From: Kitasatospora atroaurantiaca
GTDB lineage: Bacteria; Actinomycetota; Actinomycetes; Streptomycetales; Streptomycetaceae
Assembly: GCF_007828955.1 (NCBI RefSeq)
Contig: NZ_VIVR01000001.1
Coordinates: forward strand, 496,001 to 560,000
Direction of reading: 5' to 3'
Length of the DNA stretch: 64,000 bases
The translations under genes were made by a program, and so were the position numbers. Positions within the stretch are counted from its first letter, which is position 1, and each line of letters begins with the position of its first letter. Below are positions 35,935 to 44,484 of the stretch, piece after piece. The notes beneath the pieces were generated by a model. That model had not been told where the DNA came from. It saw only the letters and a list, made by a program, of their open reading frames with translations, and made no database searches.

Positions 35935-36092
35935 CTACCCCCCGCGCCGCGCCCGGTGGGCCGAGATCACGTCCCGGTACCAGGAGTAGGACGCCTTGGG
36001 CGTCCGCCGCTGGGTCTCGAAGTCGACGTGGGCGAAGCCGAATCTTTGATGGAACCCTTCGGCCCGTCGAACACCCTGTCATCGTAGGCCGG
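35935..36092 (-). pseudogene. Beta-glucosidase (GH1) C-terminal remnant, copy 1
   Basis: The minus strand encodes EGFHQRFGFAHVDFETQRRT then PKASYSWYRDVISAHRARRG and a stop at 35935. This is the C-terminal signature of family-1 glycosidases (EGYxxRFGLVHVD...RTPKxSYxWYRDVI). Directly upstream, in another frame, is AYDDRVFDG, the ENGAAY-DxV region that normally precedes it by ~50 residues including WSLLDNFEW. So an internal deletion joins the two. The same junction is seen at 41150-41270. Confidence 0.65.
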
Positions 36093-36599
36093 GCTCACGG
36101 TCCCGACCCGGTCCTGGTCGAACGGCTGAGCGGCGGTCGCGGCAGGTGAGGCGACACATCATGGCCCTATGTGGGCCGTCGGCAGACAGTTGACCAGTCC
36201 TGTGCGGCGCTGAACTCCCTTCCTCCTGCGGCCAGATACGCGCGTCGGGCAGCAGACATCGCGCTGACCGGTCTCGGCGCGGAAGCCTACGGTCCGCTCC
36301 TCACCCGGCTCGGCTGGACCACGGCCTGCCGGGAGGGAATGGGCGGCCGATGCCTCGGTGCGCCGGCTCCGTCCCTGACCGGGCCACCGGGACCCCAGCT
36401 CGCGGTGATGGGGATCGTTGAAAATTTGAAAATCCCCACCCCGTGCTCCGGGATGGGACAGACCTGCTCGCCTCGATTCCCCACCCCCGCCATTGTGCCT
36501 TGTGGCGGAGGGCGGCCAGCCAAGTGGCGGAGTCACCCACAGCAGCGAGTTGCGAGCGCATGATTACCATGCGTCATTTGTCCTATGATCAGACACACG
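36093..36599. other. Intergenic region with a possible small remnant
   Basis: A plus-strand stretch reading ARYARRAADIALTGLGAEAY (36236-36296) looks protein-like but cannot be extended. At 36411-36438 GGGGAT and ATCCCC flank an AT-rich loop, a weak hairpin. No gene is supported. Confidence 0.3.
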
Positions 36600-37019
36600 A
36601 TGCGTGCGCTCTGCGCCGCCACTCTCGTGATCACCCCGCTCATCGTGACCGCGACCCCCGCCCACGCACTCAGCGCGTGCACGGTCAACGGCCGGCCCGT
36701 CGCTGGTACGACCATCAACGGAACGGCCGGCTCCGACTTCATCACATGCGGAGCGGTCGCTGCCGGCGATACCGTCAACGGCCTCGGCGGTGACGACTAC
36801 ATCGTCATCACCGGCACCGTCGCCGGCACCATCGACGGCGGCGACGGCAGGGACTACATCACGGCCGACGCAGGGGTCACGGGGACCGGCCGGATCCTCG
36901 GCGGCGCAGGGGCCGACTTCCTCCGCGTCGGCGCGAACGCCGGCACCGTCGACGGCGGCCCCGGCACCGACTTCTGCCGGGTGGCATCCGGCAACCAGCC
37001 CGTCAACTGCGAGGCCTGA
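36600..37019 (+). CDS. Secreted GGxGxD calcium-binding-repeat protein
   Basis: About 139 residues. The signal peptide MRALCAATLVITPLIVTATP ends at AHA, so the protein is exported. The mature part has RTX/hemolysin-type nonapeptide-like motifs: GTAGSDFITC, GLGGDDYIVI, GGDGRDYITA, GGAGADFLRV and GGPGTDFCRV. These should form a small calcium-loaded parallel beta-roll. Three or four Cys residues could make disulfides. Size is far below RTX toxins, so it is probably a small surface or matrix protein. ATG 36585 is a possible start five codons upstream, but neither start has a strong ribosome site. It is followed by a perfect terminator. Confidence 0.8.
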   Translation: MRALCAATLVITPLIVTATPAHALSACTVNGRPVAGTTINGTAGSDFITCGAVAAGDTVNGLGGDDYIVITGTVAGTIDGGDGRDYITADAGVTGTGRILGGAGADFLRVGANAGTVDGGPGTDFCRVASGNQPVNCEA

Positions 37020-37028
37020 CACCCACCC

Positions 37029-37060
37029 GTTGTGCGCCGCCCAAACAGGCGGCGCACAAC
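37029..37060 (+). terminator. Terminator after the GGxGxD protein gene
   Basis: GTTGTGCGCCGCC and GGCGGCGCACAAC form a perfect 13-bp stem with a six-base loop, nine bases after the stop at 37019. There is no T-run. Confidence 0.8.
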
Positions 37061-37384
37061 CCACCCCACACCACGAGCCGAGCAGCCCTCCGCGGGCGCT
37101 CGACCAAGCCGGCCACCACGTCGGGGCGAGCGGCCCTCGAAACCGAGGCCTCTCCCTGCACCGCGCGGCCAGCACCTCGTCTCGGCCTCACTGCCACCCC
37201 CGGCCCCACGACAGCCGGGAGATGGACACGGCCACTGACGAGCGACCCGGACCGTCCGAGGGGCGGGCGACTCCGGCCACTCGATGCCCGCGCACCCAAA
37301 GTGGTGGACGGAGAGCGGGCCCGGGGATTTTCGCGAATCCTCATCAGCGGCTCCGTCGCCACCACGCCCGATTAGCCTGGCCGG
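37061..37384. other. Intergenic region without a gene
   Basis: This lies between the terminator and the YdeI-like gene. It contains only short frames without ribosome sites. I see no repeat or clear promoter. Confidence 0.3.
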
Positions 37385-37999
37385 ATGGAGAACACGGGGA
37401 AGATCGACGAGGTCGAGGTCCTGCCTTTCGCCGACGAGCAGGCGTTCGCGAGCTGGCTGAGCGTCCATCACACCAGACACGAGGGCGTGTGGCTGAAGCT
37501 GGCCAAGAAGGGCACCGGGATCCCGTCGCTGACGAGCGACCAGGCGGTCGACGTGGGCCTGTGCTACGGCTGGGTCTCCGGTCAGCGGCGTGGACTCGAC
37601 GAGCGGTACTACCTGCAGAAGTACGTCCCCCGGCGGCCGGGCAGCCTCTGGTCGCAGGTCAACGTCGAGAAGGTGGCGGTCCTTGCTGCCGAGGGCCGCA
37701 TGCGCGAACCGGGCCTCGCCGAGGTCCGCCGCGCGCAGGCCGACGGCCGGTGGGCGCGGGCCTACCACTCCCAGCGCACCGCCACCGTCCCCGACGACCT
37801 CGCCGCCGCGCTCGCGGCCGACCCCGCGGCCGACCGCGCCTTCCAGGCACTCGACCGCACCGGCCGCTACCTCACCATCCTCCCCCTCCTCCAGGCACCC
37901 ACGCCCCAGGTCCGGCAGACCCGCCTGGAGCGTACGGTGCGCCGCCTCGCCGCGGAAGGACGCGGCGGGGAGGACCCGGCACGCGGCGCGGCGACGTAG
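37385..37999 (+). CDS. YdeI/OmpD-associated family protein
   Basis: A 204-residue cytoplasmic protein of the YdeI/BOF-like family (bacteriocin-protection YdeI). Conserved blocks are FASWLSVHHTRHEGVWLKLA, VDVGLCYGWVSGQRRGLDER, FVPRRP-like YVPRRPGSLWSQVNVEKV, and the C-terminal helical DDLAAALAADPAADRAFQAL. In E. coli the relative YdeI is linked to polymyxin and bacteriocin resistance; the biochemical role is unknown. The start ATG 37385 fits the family start. It stands alone between intergenic regions. Confidence 0.85.
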   Translation: MENTGKIDEVEVLPFADEQAFASWLSVHHTRHEGVWLKLAKKGTGIPSLTSDQAVDVGLCYGWVSGQRRGLDERYYLQKYVPRRPGSLWSQVNVEKVAVLAAEGRMREPGLAEVRRAQADGRWARAYHSQRTATVPDDLAAALAADPAADRAFQALDRTGRYLTILPLLQAPTPQVRQTRLERTVRRLAAEGRGGEDPARGAAT

Positions 38000-38113
38000 G
38001 TCCGGTGTGGCCGGCTCGCGGGTCACCGGGGTTTGCGCCCAACCACACCGCTGCGCCTACGAGGCGGTGGCCCCGTCCGCGCCTCTGCCGCCGTGCCCGA
38101 GCAGCGACCTCCT

Positions 38114-38633
38114 CACCACTGCCACAGGAAGGCGGCGCCGGGACAGGATTCGAAGGCGAAGGCGTAGGCCCTGCCACCGCCCCGAAGTTCATCGCGGTGC
38201 TGGGGTCCGGACCTTCCTGAAGCTGGGCGATCAGGGGCATCGGGCGGGCACAGGAGGAACAGGACGGGGTCTCATCGGCCTGCAGCCATGCAGGGCAACC
38301 GCCGAGCCGGCCGAGCACGGCCGACGTCGGATTCCCGGTCCTCGCCGCCCAGGCCGCGCGGGCCCGGTCGTAGTCGGGCTCGTTCTCGTGCTCCAGGCCG
38401 ACGGCCCGGGTCGCCCCGAGCACGAACACGCTCTCGTCAGCGACCTCGTCGTCCTCGGCGTCGGCGTCTTCGTCCTCCTCGTCCTCCTCGTCCTCCTCGT
38501 CCTCCTCGTCCTCCTCGTCCTCGGCGAGCTGGGGCAGCGGTATCGGCTGAAGACCGTCAAGCGGGAAGTCCGCCGCCGGCGGCACACCACCCACCCGGGT
38601 GACCAGCGGCGTCCGCCGCAATCGGGCCGGCAT
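38114..38633 (-). pseudogene. YwqG-like (DUF1963) protein with acidic repeat tract and frameshift
   Basis: From ATG 38633: MPARLRRTPLVTRVGGVPPA, then a run of Glu-Asp-Glu repeats, then AAWAARTGNPTSAVLGRLGG, CPAWLQADETPSCSSCARPM and PLIAQLQEGPDPSTAMNF. The CxxC and GGxPxWLQ blocks are typical of DUF1963. At the C-tract near 38180 the frame breaks; the other frame gives GGGRAYAFAFESCPGAAFLW and a stop at 38114, exactly the expected ending. One indel in a homopolymer separates them, so it may be a recent mutation or a sequencing error. The N-terminus might extend in another frame to ~38672 (MRWIVERNDDL). Confidence 0.65.
38470..38523. repeat. 9-bp tandem repeat (TCGTCCTCC, six copies)
   Basis: Five perfect copies and one with a single change. 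On the minus strand it encodes the acidic (Glu-Asp-Glu)n tract of the YwqG-like protein. Because the unit is three codons, copy-number change would lengthen or shorten the tract without breaking the frame. Confidence 0.9.
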
Positions 38634-38708
38634 CGATCATCAAGGTCGTCATTTCGCTCGACGATCCACCGCATCGCCTCCAACTCGCGGCACGGATAGG
38701 GTGACCGC

Positions 38709-39488
38709 GTGGAACAGGACGAACAGCTGCTTCTCAGCTCGTCGTTCGGAGCGGCGGCGGCCGCCTACGCCGAGCATCGCCCGGACTACGCGCAGGCCGC
38801 GGTGCGCTGGGCGCTCGAGCCCGCGCCCGGCCTGCGGGTGCTCGACCTCGGCGCCGGAACCGACAAGCTGACCGCCGCGCTGGTTGCGTTGGGCGCCGAC
38901 GTCATCGCGGTCGAGCCCGACCCGGCGATGCTGACCGAGCTGCGCCGCACACTGCCGGCTGTCCGTGCCCTGCCGGGGGGTGCCGAGGCGATACCGCTGC
39001 CGGACGCGTCCGTTGACGCCGTGCTGGCCGGCAACACCATGCACTGGTTCGACATGGCCGTCGCCGGGCCCGAGATAGCCAGGGTCCTGGCACCCGGCGG
39101 CATTCTGGCCGGCCTGTGGAACGTCATCGACGACCGGGTCGAGTGGGCCGCCGGACTTGAGCAGGTCAGCGGGAGCGCGGCCATCGGCCCGCGGGACACG
39201 CTCAGCAGCTGGCGCACCGCGACAGCGGACATGCACCTTCCGAAGAGTGGCGTCGCCCGGTTCGGCTCGCCGGAGCAGGTCGAGTTTCCGCACGGGCAGC
39301 GGCGCACCGCCGACTCCCTCGTTGTCACACTCGCGACGCGCGCGGGGATGCTCGTCATGCCGGAGCAGGAACAACAGGCCACGCTCGGCCGGATCCGCGC
39401 GTTCCTCGCGGGCAGGCCGGAAACCGCCGACGGCGAGTTCACCCTCCCGATGCTGACCGGCGTGCTGCGCGTCCGGCGGCTCACCTGA
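38709..39488 (+). CDS. SAM-dependent methyltransferase (class I)
   Basis: A 259-residue methyltransferase of the UbiE/Methyltransf_11 type. Motif I is LRVLDLGAGTDKLTAALVAL (normally DLGAGTGK; here Asp replaces the second Gly), motif II VIAVEPDPAMLTELR, post-I and motif III region PLPDASVDAVLAGNTMHWFD and APGGILAGLWNVIDDR. The N-terminus LSSSFGAAAAAYAEHRPDYA is typical of streptomycete members of this group. It uses SAM to methylate a small molecule, unknown. The start GTG 38709 is four codons after another GTG. It is alone. Confidence 0.88.
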   Translation: MEQDEQLLLSSSFGAAAAAYAEHRPDYAQAAVRWALEPAPGLRVLDLGAGTDKLTAALVALGADVIAVEPDPAMLTELRRTLPAVRALPGGAEAIPLPDASVDAVLAGNTMHWFDMAVAGPEIARVLAPGGILAGLWNVIDDRVEWAAGLEQVSGSAAIGPRDTLSSWRTATADMHLPKSGVARFGSPEQVEFPHGQRRTADSLVVTLATRAGMLVMPEQEQQATLGRIRAFLAGRPETADGEFTLPMLTGVLRVRRLT

Positions 39489-39569
39489 TGTCGATCACCC
39501 TCCGCCGGGGCACCCGCCTCGAACGGCACACCGCAACCGCCTGACCCGCCCCACCCCGGCCCAGCAGGC

Positions 39570-39827
39570 ACCCTCCCGGGCCGGGGGCTCCGTGGACTCG
39601 CCCTGGCCGAGCGCCGTCTGTACCCGGATGCTGTCGTCAATCTGGTCGACGGGCGACGGCTGGTACGCGCCCACTCCGCCATGGACGAGGAGCGGCTGCG
39701 GCTGTGGGCACGCTGGCTCACGATCGACGCGAACCTGAACGCCTTCGCGGCACTGAGGCCTTCCGAGACAGCGGTGGTGGTCCTGGCACCCCGGCCCGGC
39801 GTGCCGGACGCGACCCGGGCCGGCTGA
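39570..39827 (+). pseudogene. C-terminal remnant, unknown protein
   Basis: An open frame without a good start reads GLALAERRLYPDAVVNLVDG, RRLVRAHSAMDEERLRLWAR and WLTIDANLNAFAALRPSETA before the stop at 39827. Codon third positions are strongly GC, so it looks like real coding DNA. It could begin at ATG 39681 as a 48-residue peptide. I do not recognise the family. Confidence 0.35.
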
Positions 39828-39917
39828 CTGGCTCACCGGCCGACGGCCCACGCCTGCCGGCTCAAGGCGGGCGACGGCTGGGCGATGCGGAACTACGTGC
39901 CGCCCGAGGCCGATTCA

Positions 39918-39978
39918 CGGTCGCGGTCAGGAGCGGTCGCGGTCAGGAGCGGTCGCGGTCAGGAGCGGTCGCGGTCAG
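39918..39978. repeat. 16-bp tandem repeat, 3.8 copies
   Basis: The unit CGGTCGCGGTCAGGAG is perfectly repeated from 39918 to 39978. A 16-bp unit shifts the frame with each copy, so it is unlikely to be selected as protein. It is 110 bp downstream of the stop of the Asp/Glu-racemase-like gene, which is read from the other strand. Confidence 0.88.
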
Positions 39979-40088
39979 AATCGGGGACGGAGGGCCGGCC
40001 CCGGGCGTCGGCGGTGCACCATCGGGTAGACGTCCGGGCCTGCAGGGCGCCGTGCGCGAACGACACTTCCGCTGGCGGCTCTCCGTCC

Positions 40089-40877
40089 TCACATGGCGTC
40101 GAGGAATTCCCGTAGTGCCGGCTCGCTCGGCAGTGCGGACCCGGGTGCACGGCTTGCGCCCGTGCCGTTAAGGCGGCGGAGCCTGACAGCCGTCTCGGCG
40201 GCCATGACGGCCACCGGCAGCCCGTCCAGCACCACGGCGCCACCGAGTCCGAAGCTCCGCTCTCCGGCGAACAGAAGCATCGGATAGCCCCCGGCCGGGA
40301 TGACCACGTCCACACCCAGTTCGAGCAGGGGACGCAGTTGCTGGGAGAACTCCTCCTTCATCCGCCGGTACAGCTCCGGCTCCGTGAACGCCCGGTTGAA
40401 GTCCGCGACTTCTGCGTCGACGGCGCGTACTGCGATCACCCGCTGCTGCAGCCCGTGCCGAACGATCTGCTCCTCGTGGTAGGGGACGAAGACCGGGCTG
40501 ATGGTGACCAGAGCGATCTTGCGCCCCAGCGTGCAGGCGTGCAGCATCGTCGATTCCCCCAGCCCGATCACCGGGATGTCCACGGCGGCGCGGGCCTCGG
40601 CGAGCCCAGGCTCCTGGAAGTGCCCGATGACGAACGCGTCGTACCCCTCCTCCTGTGCCGCGATGGCGTTGCGGACGGCCTGCATCGAGCAGCGCAGCTC
40701 ACTCAGGCGGTGCAGATGGCGGTCGCCGGGCGTCATCCCGTGGACGACGACCTCGAAGCCTGGATCCGCCAGGCCCTCGATGCGGCTGGTCAACCGGCCG
40801 AAGTACGGCGCGTCCACCCCGGGATCGGTGAAGCTCTGGTACCAGATACGCCAGGAACGATCCTCGCCCGTGGCCAT
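40089..40877 (-). CDS. Asp/Glu/hydantoin racemase-fold protein lacking the usual Cys pair
   Basis: A 262-residue protein of the Asp/Glu racemase superfamily. ATG 40877 has GGAGGGAGC five bases upstream. YDAFVIGHFQEPGLAEARAA corresponds to the first half-site, where hydantoin racemases have a Cys (xxxxCFxDPG); here it is His. IPVIGLGESTMLHACTLGRK matches the GxxEAxxxxACxLG block. The second half-site Cys-Ala-Gly is replaced by VVIPAGGYPMLL. Without the two thiols classical racemisation is unlikely; a decarboxylase or isomerase-like role, or an inactive paralogue, is possible. The gene is isolated, with a beta-glucosidase remnant upstream. Confidence 0.75.
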   Translation of the reverse strand: MATGEDRSWRIWYQSFTDPGVDAPYFGRLTSRIEGLADPGFEVVVHGMTPGDRHLHRLSELRCSMQAVRNAIAAQEEGYDAFVIGHFQEPGLAEARAAVDIPVIGLGESTMLHACTLGRKIALVTISPVFVPYHEEQIVRHGLQQRVIAVRAVDAEVADFNRAFTEPELYRRMKEEFSQQLRPLLELGVDVVIPAGGYPMLLFAGERSFGLGGAVVLDGLPVAVMAAETAVRLRRLNGTGASRAPGSALPSEPALREFLDAM

Positions 40878-41149
40878 CCCGCTCCCTCCGCATCTACGTC
40901 CACGCGGCCGGGGCATCCAGCGCCCGACTGCTGGATCGACCACCTCGACCGGCCACCGACTGTAACCCTGACGATGAGAAGGATCCGTCCTGACGCGTGC
41001 GAGCGATCTCATTGACACCGAATCAGCCCATTCGAGCGGTTGCACGAGGCGTGACGCACCCTCAGGCAGCCGGACGGCCGCCCGACCCACCGCGATCGGC
41101 ACGACCCGGCCCAGCCCGAGCGGACGTGACCAGGTGGGTGGCGACATGG

Positions 41150-41270
41150 TCGCAATACCAGGCGTATACGCCTTCGGGGTGCGGCGCTGCGTCTCGAAGT
41201 CGACGTGGACGAGGCCGAGGCGCTGGTGGTAGCCCTCGGCCCGTCGAACACCCTGTCTTCGTATTCGCCT
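41150..41270 (-). pseudogene. Beta-glucosidase (GH1) C-terminal remnant, copy 2
   Basis: The minus strand gives AEGYHQRLGLVHVDFETQRR then TPKAYTPGIATM, preceded in another frame by GEYEDRVFDG. It is homologous to copy 1 at 35935-36092 and has the same internal deletion joining the DRV and EGYH blocks (GACAGGGTGTTCGACGGGCC in both). It differs by a further frame change after TPKA, so it is more decayed. Confidence 0.6.
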
Positions 41271-41437
41271 GCTCGAATCAGGCCGCGCGGGCGAAGCGAA
41301 GGTAGCGTCAGGCAAGTCGAGGTCTTCTGGATGGGCAGTGTGAGAACTTCCATCATCGGGAGACCTCGACGCCTACCCAGCCACCACCGCCGTGTCGGTC
41401 GAGGGCACGCCGCCGCTCGCATGCGCGCGATCAATAA

Positions 41438-42926
41438 CTAGATGCAATACCGGTGACTTTGATGGGTTCTGGTCGTTGAGTGGGTTGTGCCAAGGCCCGG
41501 ACAGGTGAAGTCGGCGGCGGACGAGCGGTTCGCGGATCGGATCGCGCTGGGGGTGTTGACCCGTGCGTTTCCGCCGGAGCTGGTCGACGAGGTAGTCGCG
41601 GAGTGCGGCCGGGTCGAGCAGCGTCACCGGCTTTTGCCGGCCAGGGTGGTCGTGTACTTCGTCCTGGCGATGTGCCTGTTCTGTGGGCAGGGCTACGAGG
41701 AGGTCGCCCGGCTCCTCACTCAGGGCTTGGAGCGGCAAGGCGGCCGAGGGGCCTGGAGGGTGCCGACAACGGCGGCGATCGGCCGGGCCCGGCTCCGGCT
41801 GGGCCCGGAGCCCCTGCGGGCGCTGTTCGCCCGGGTCTGCCGTCCGGTGGCCACGAAGGAGACGGCCAGCGCGTGGTTTCGCCGCTGGCGGCTCGTCGCG
41901 GTGGACGGCACCACGTTCGACCTGCCTGACACGGCGGGGAACGCGGAGTTCTTCGGCCGCCCGGGGACCTGCCGGGGACAGGGCAGGAGCGCGTATCCGC
42001 AGGCCCGGGTGGTGGCCCTGGTCGAGTGCGGGACCCATGCGGTGTTCGCGGCCGAGGTCGCACCGCTGACGGTCCACGAGACCGCGCTGGCCCAGCAGTT
42101 GTTCCCATCCCTGGGCCCGGGGATGCTACTGCTGGCCGACCGGGGCTTTCGCGGGTTCGACCTGTGGCGGGCGGCCACGGGCAGCGGCGCCGACCTGTTG
42201 TGGCGGGCCAGGAGCGATGCCGTGTTCCCGGTCGTGACCTCACTCGACGACGGCTCTTACCTGTCGGAGATCGTCGCGGCCCGGGACAAGAACCGCCGCG
42301 CCGATCCGATCCAGGTCCGCGTCATCGAGTACACCCTGGGCCCACGCGGCAAGGACGGCACCGTCTACCGGCTGGTCACCAGCATCCTGGACCCCAAGGC
42401 CGCCCCGGCCGCGGAACTCGCCGCGCTCTACGCCCAGCGGTGGGAGATCGAGACCACGCTGGACGAGATCAAGACCCACCAGGGCGGTCCCCGCCTCGTC
42501 CTGCGCTCCCAGCACCCGCGCGGGGTGGAACAGGAGATCTTCGCGTTCCTCCTGGTCCACCACGCCCTGCGCGATCTGATGCACCAGGCCGCCCGCCGAA
42601 CCGACTGCGATCCCGACCGGATCTCCTTCATCCGCACCCTGCGGATCGCCCGCCGCCACGTCACCGGCCAAGCGGCGCTTTCCCCCCTCCCGACTCGCCC
42701 GGGCACTCACCCAGAGCCTGCGCGAGATCGGTGAACGGCTCCTGTCACCAAGGAGGTTGCGCACCAACCCCCGCGTCATCAAACGCAAGATGTCCAACTG
42801 GGCACTCAAACGCCTGACGCACTCCGACCCGCCGCGACCGGCCCCGCCCGGCGTCGTCCTTGTCGGACCGACCAAGACCGCCCCGACCTGCCGGAATTCA
42901 ACCTAAATCACCGGCATTGCATCTAG
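41438..42926 (+). mobile_element. IS4-family insertion sequence bounded by CTAG
   Basis: The left end CTAGATGCAATACCGGTGAC and the right end (minus strand CTAGATGCAATGCCGGTGAT, 42926 backwards) are inverted copies. CTAG at each side is a plausible target duplication. Between them is one IS4-type transposase gene. The right end touches the stop codon of the alpha/beta hydrolase gene. Confidence 0.85.
41487..42906 (+). pseudogene. IS4-family transposase, frameshift near the C-terminus
   Basis: From GTG 41487 the first ~395 codons are an intact IS4-type DDE transposase: RFADRIALGVLTRAFPPELV (N-terminal domain), WRLVAVDGTTFDLPDTAGNA (first Asp), GMLLLADRGFRGFDLWRAAT (second Asp) and YAQRWEIETTLDEIKTHQGG (YREK-like Glu region). 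At the CCCCCC run near 42680 the frame is lost; the other frame continues FPPSRLARALTQSLREIGER, then TNPRVIKRKMSNWALKRL as in relatives. All catalytic residues precede the shift, so residual activity is possible. The homopolymer position makes a sequencing error conceivable. Confidence 0.8.
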
Positions 42927-43777
42927 AGCGCGAGCATCGCCGCGGCGACCTCATCGGCGGCCGCGTCGGGGATCGCGGTCGCGGCCTGTTCGAGCACCAG
43001 CAACCGCGCACCGGGGATCTCGCGCGCGAGCGCCTCGCCATTGCCGACCGGAAAGAACCGGTTGTGACGACCGTGCACCACGAGCGCCGGTATCGCGAAC
43101 TCGGGCAGGCGCTCACGCCACCGCGGCTTGCAGTCGAGCTTGGAGAACACCAGGCCCATCTGGTTGGCCATCTGGACCGGCGGTTCCGTGCCCGGTGTGC
43201 GGTCGAAGACGCGCTCGGCGGTCGCGCGTGCCGCAGCGGGATCGTCGCCGAGGATCTCCGCTCTGGCGGCGGCGAACTCCGCCACGGCAGCGCGGTCGGA
43301 CCAGTCGGGCGTCGGGAGCGCGAACCGTCGCTTCATGGCCGCCTTGTCGTGGTCGGGCAGATCGTTGTCGACCGGGCCGGGGGCGACGGGCCGCGTCCCG
43401 GCGAGGGTGAGCGCCGAGAACGCGTCCGGATGCTCGAGCGCGGCGACCTGGGCGACCATCCCGCCGACGCCGATGCCCGCCAGGTGCGCCGGCCGGTCGG
43501 CGAGTCCGCGGGCGAGCGCGGCCGCGTCGGCGGCGAGATCCCGGAGCGTGTACGCGGGCGCCTCGGGGTCGACGGTTGTCGACGCGCCGGAGTCGCGCAG
43601 GTCGTAGCGCACGACGTGACGTCCGCCGCGCGCGAGCGACTCGCAGAGCGCGTCGGGCCACGACAGCATGGTCGTGCCGCCCGCGAGCAGCATGAGGGGC
43701 GCCGCCGCATCGCCGAAGTGCTCGACCCCGAGCGTGACGCCTTCGGGTGTGCGGAACGAATGGACCCTCGAGTGCAT
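42923..43777 (-). CDS. Alpha/beta hydrolase without a catalytic triad
   Basis: A 284-residue protein close to RdmC/aclacinomycin-methylesterase-like hydrolases: VRYDLRDSGASTTVDPEAPA, AHLAGIGVGGMVAQVAALEH, PALVVHGRHNRFFPVGNGEA and ARLLVLEQAATAIP. The nucleophile motif GxSxGG is GIGVGG, so Ser is Gly. The acid-site HGxxDP is HGRHNR, so Asp is Asn. The GHxLP His is replaced (QAATAIP). All three catalytic residues appear lost while the fold is kept, implying a pseudoenzyme. ATG 43777 has GGGAGGTTGACG upstream. The stop TAG is part of the CTAG at the IS4 element's end. Confidence 0.8.
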   Translation of the reverse strand: MHSRVHSFRTPEGVTLGVEHFGDAAAPLMLLAGGTTMLSWPDALCESLARGGRHVVRYDLRDSGASTTVDPEAPAYTLRDLAADAAALARGLADRPAHLAGIGVGGMVAQVAALEHPDAFSALTLAGTRPVAPGPVDNDLPDHDKAAMKRRFALPTPDWSDRAAVAEFAAARAEILGDDPAAARATAERVFDRTPGTEPPVQMANQMGLVFSKLDCKPRWRERLPEFAIPALVVHGRHNRFFPVGNGEALAREIPGARLLVLEQAATAIPDAAADEVAAAMLAL

Positions 43778-44484
43778 CGTCAACCTCCCGGGCAGGTGCG
43801 CGACTGTGGCCACGCTACCCTGCATCGGCGACGCCGCCCCACGTCCGGCGCTAGACCCTCAACTGCGAAGAGCCGGATGACCTGACGGATGATCAGTTTG
43901 CGCCGTGAGGCGCTGTTGGTTCGAGCGGAGGTGGGAGACCTTCGCCGCTGACCTTGTCGCAGCAAGGCGGTGGAGCTGAGGGCAGCCTGATCCGGGTGAT
44001 GCCGGGGAGGGCGGGAGCGGCCCTGACAACGTCGGGACGTGCCAGTACTGCCAGATGGTGCGGGTCCGGTAAGCGTGGTGGAGAGGAGTACGAGAGGAAC
44101 CGGCGTCGTTACGTCCTAACTTCGTCACCGACTCCAATCTGGTGGATATGGGTCGGGCGCGGTGCGCACGGTCGCCTTCGGGGGCCGGAACTCCTGGGGC
44201 GTCTTATTGCTTGCGCCCGGGAGGCCATGAGGAAGGTCTGCGGCGTACTCATGGCGATGCCGCTGGGATACAGCCGGGCTCCTACTCCACCGAGCGAATC
44301 ACAGTGAACACGGGAACCGCCTGTCCACGGTTCCCGGTCGGCGGGCCTCCAACTCGCGGGCCGGGATAGGCACATCGACTGCTGAACGGGATGGGTGGGG
44401 CGGAGCCGCCGTAGTACTCCGAGCCGGGGAAAGCCCGGCACATGGGGAAGGGCGGCAGCGGTTTTGAGAAGGGAGGAGGCTGCA

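Noticed and set aside
36411-36438. GGGGAT...ATCCCC hairpin as a terminator
   Set aside because: Stem is only six bases, with no gene ending just before it.
38290-38600. Plus-strand Arg/Pro-repeat frame across the 9-bp repeat
   Set aside because: Explained by translation of the repeat in the wrong strand; the minus strand gives a YwqG-like protein.
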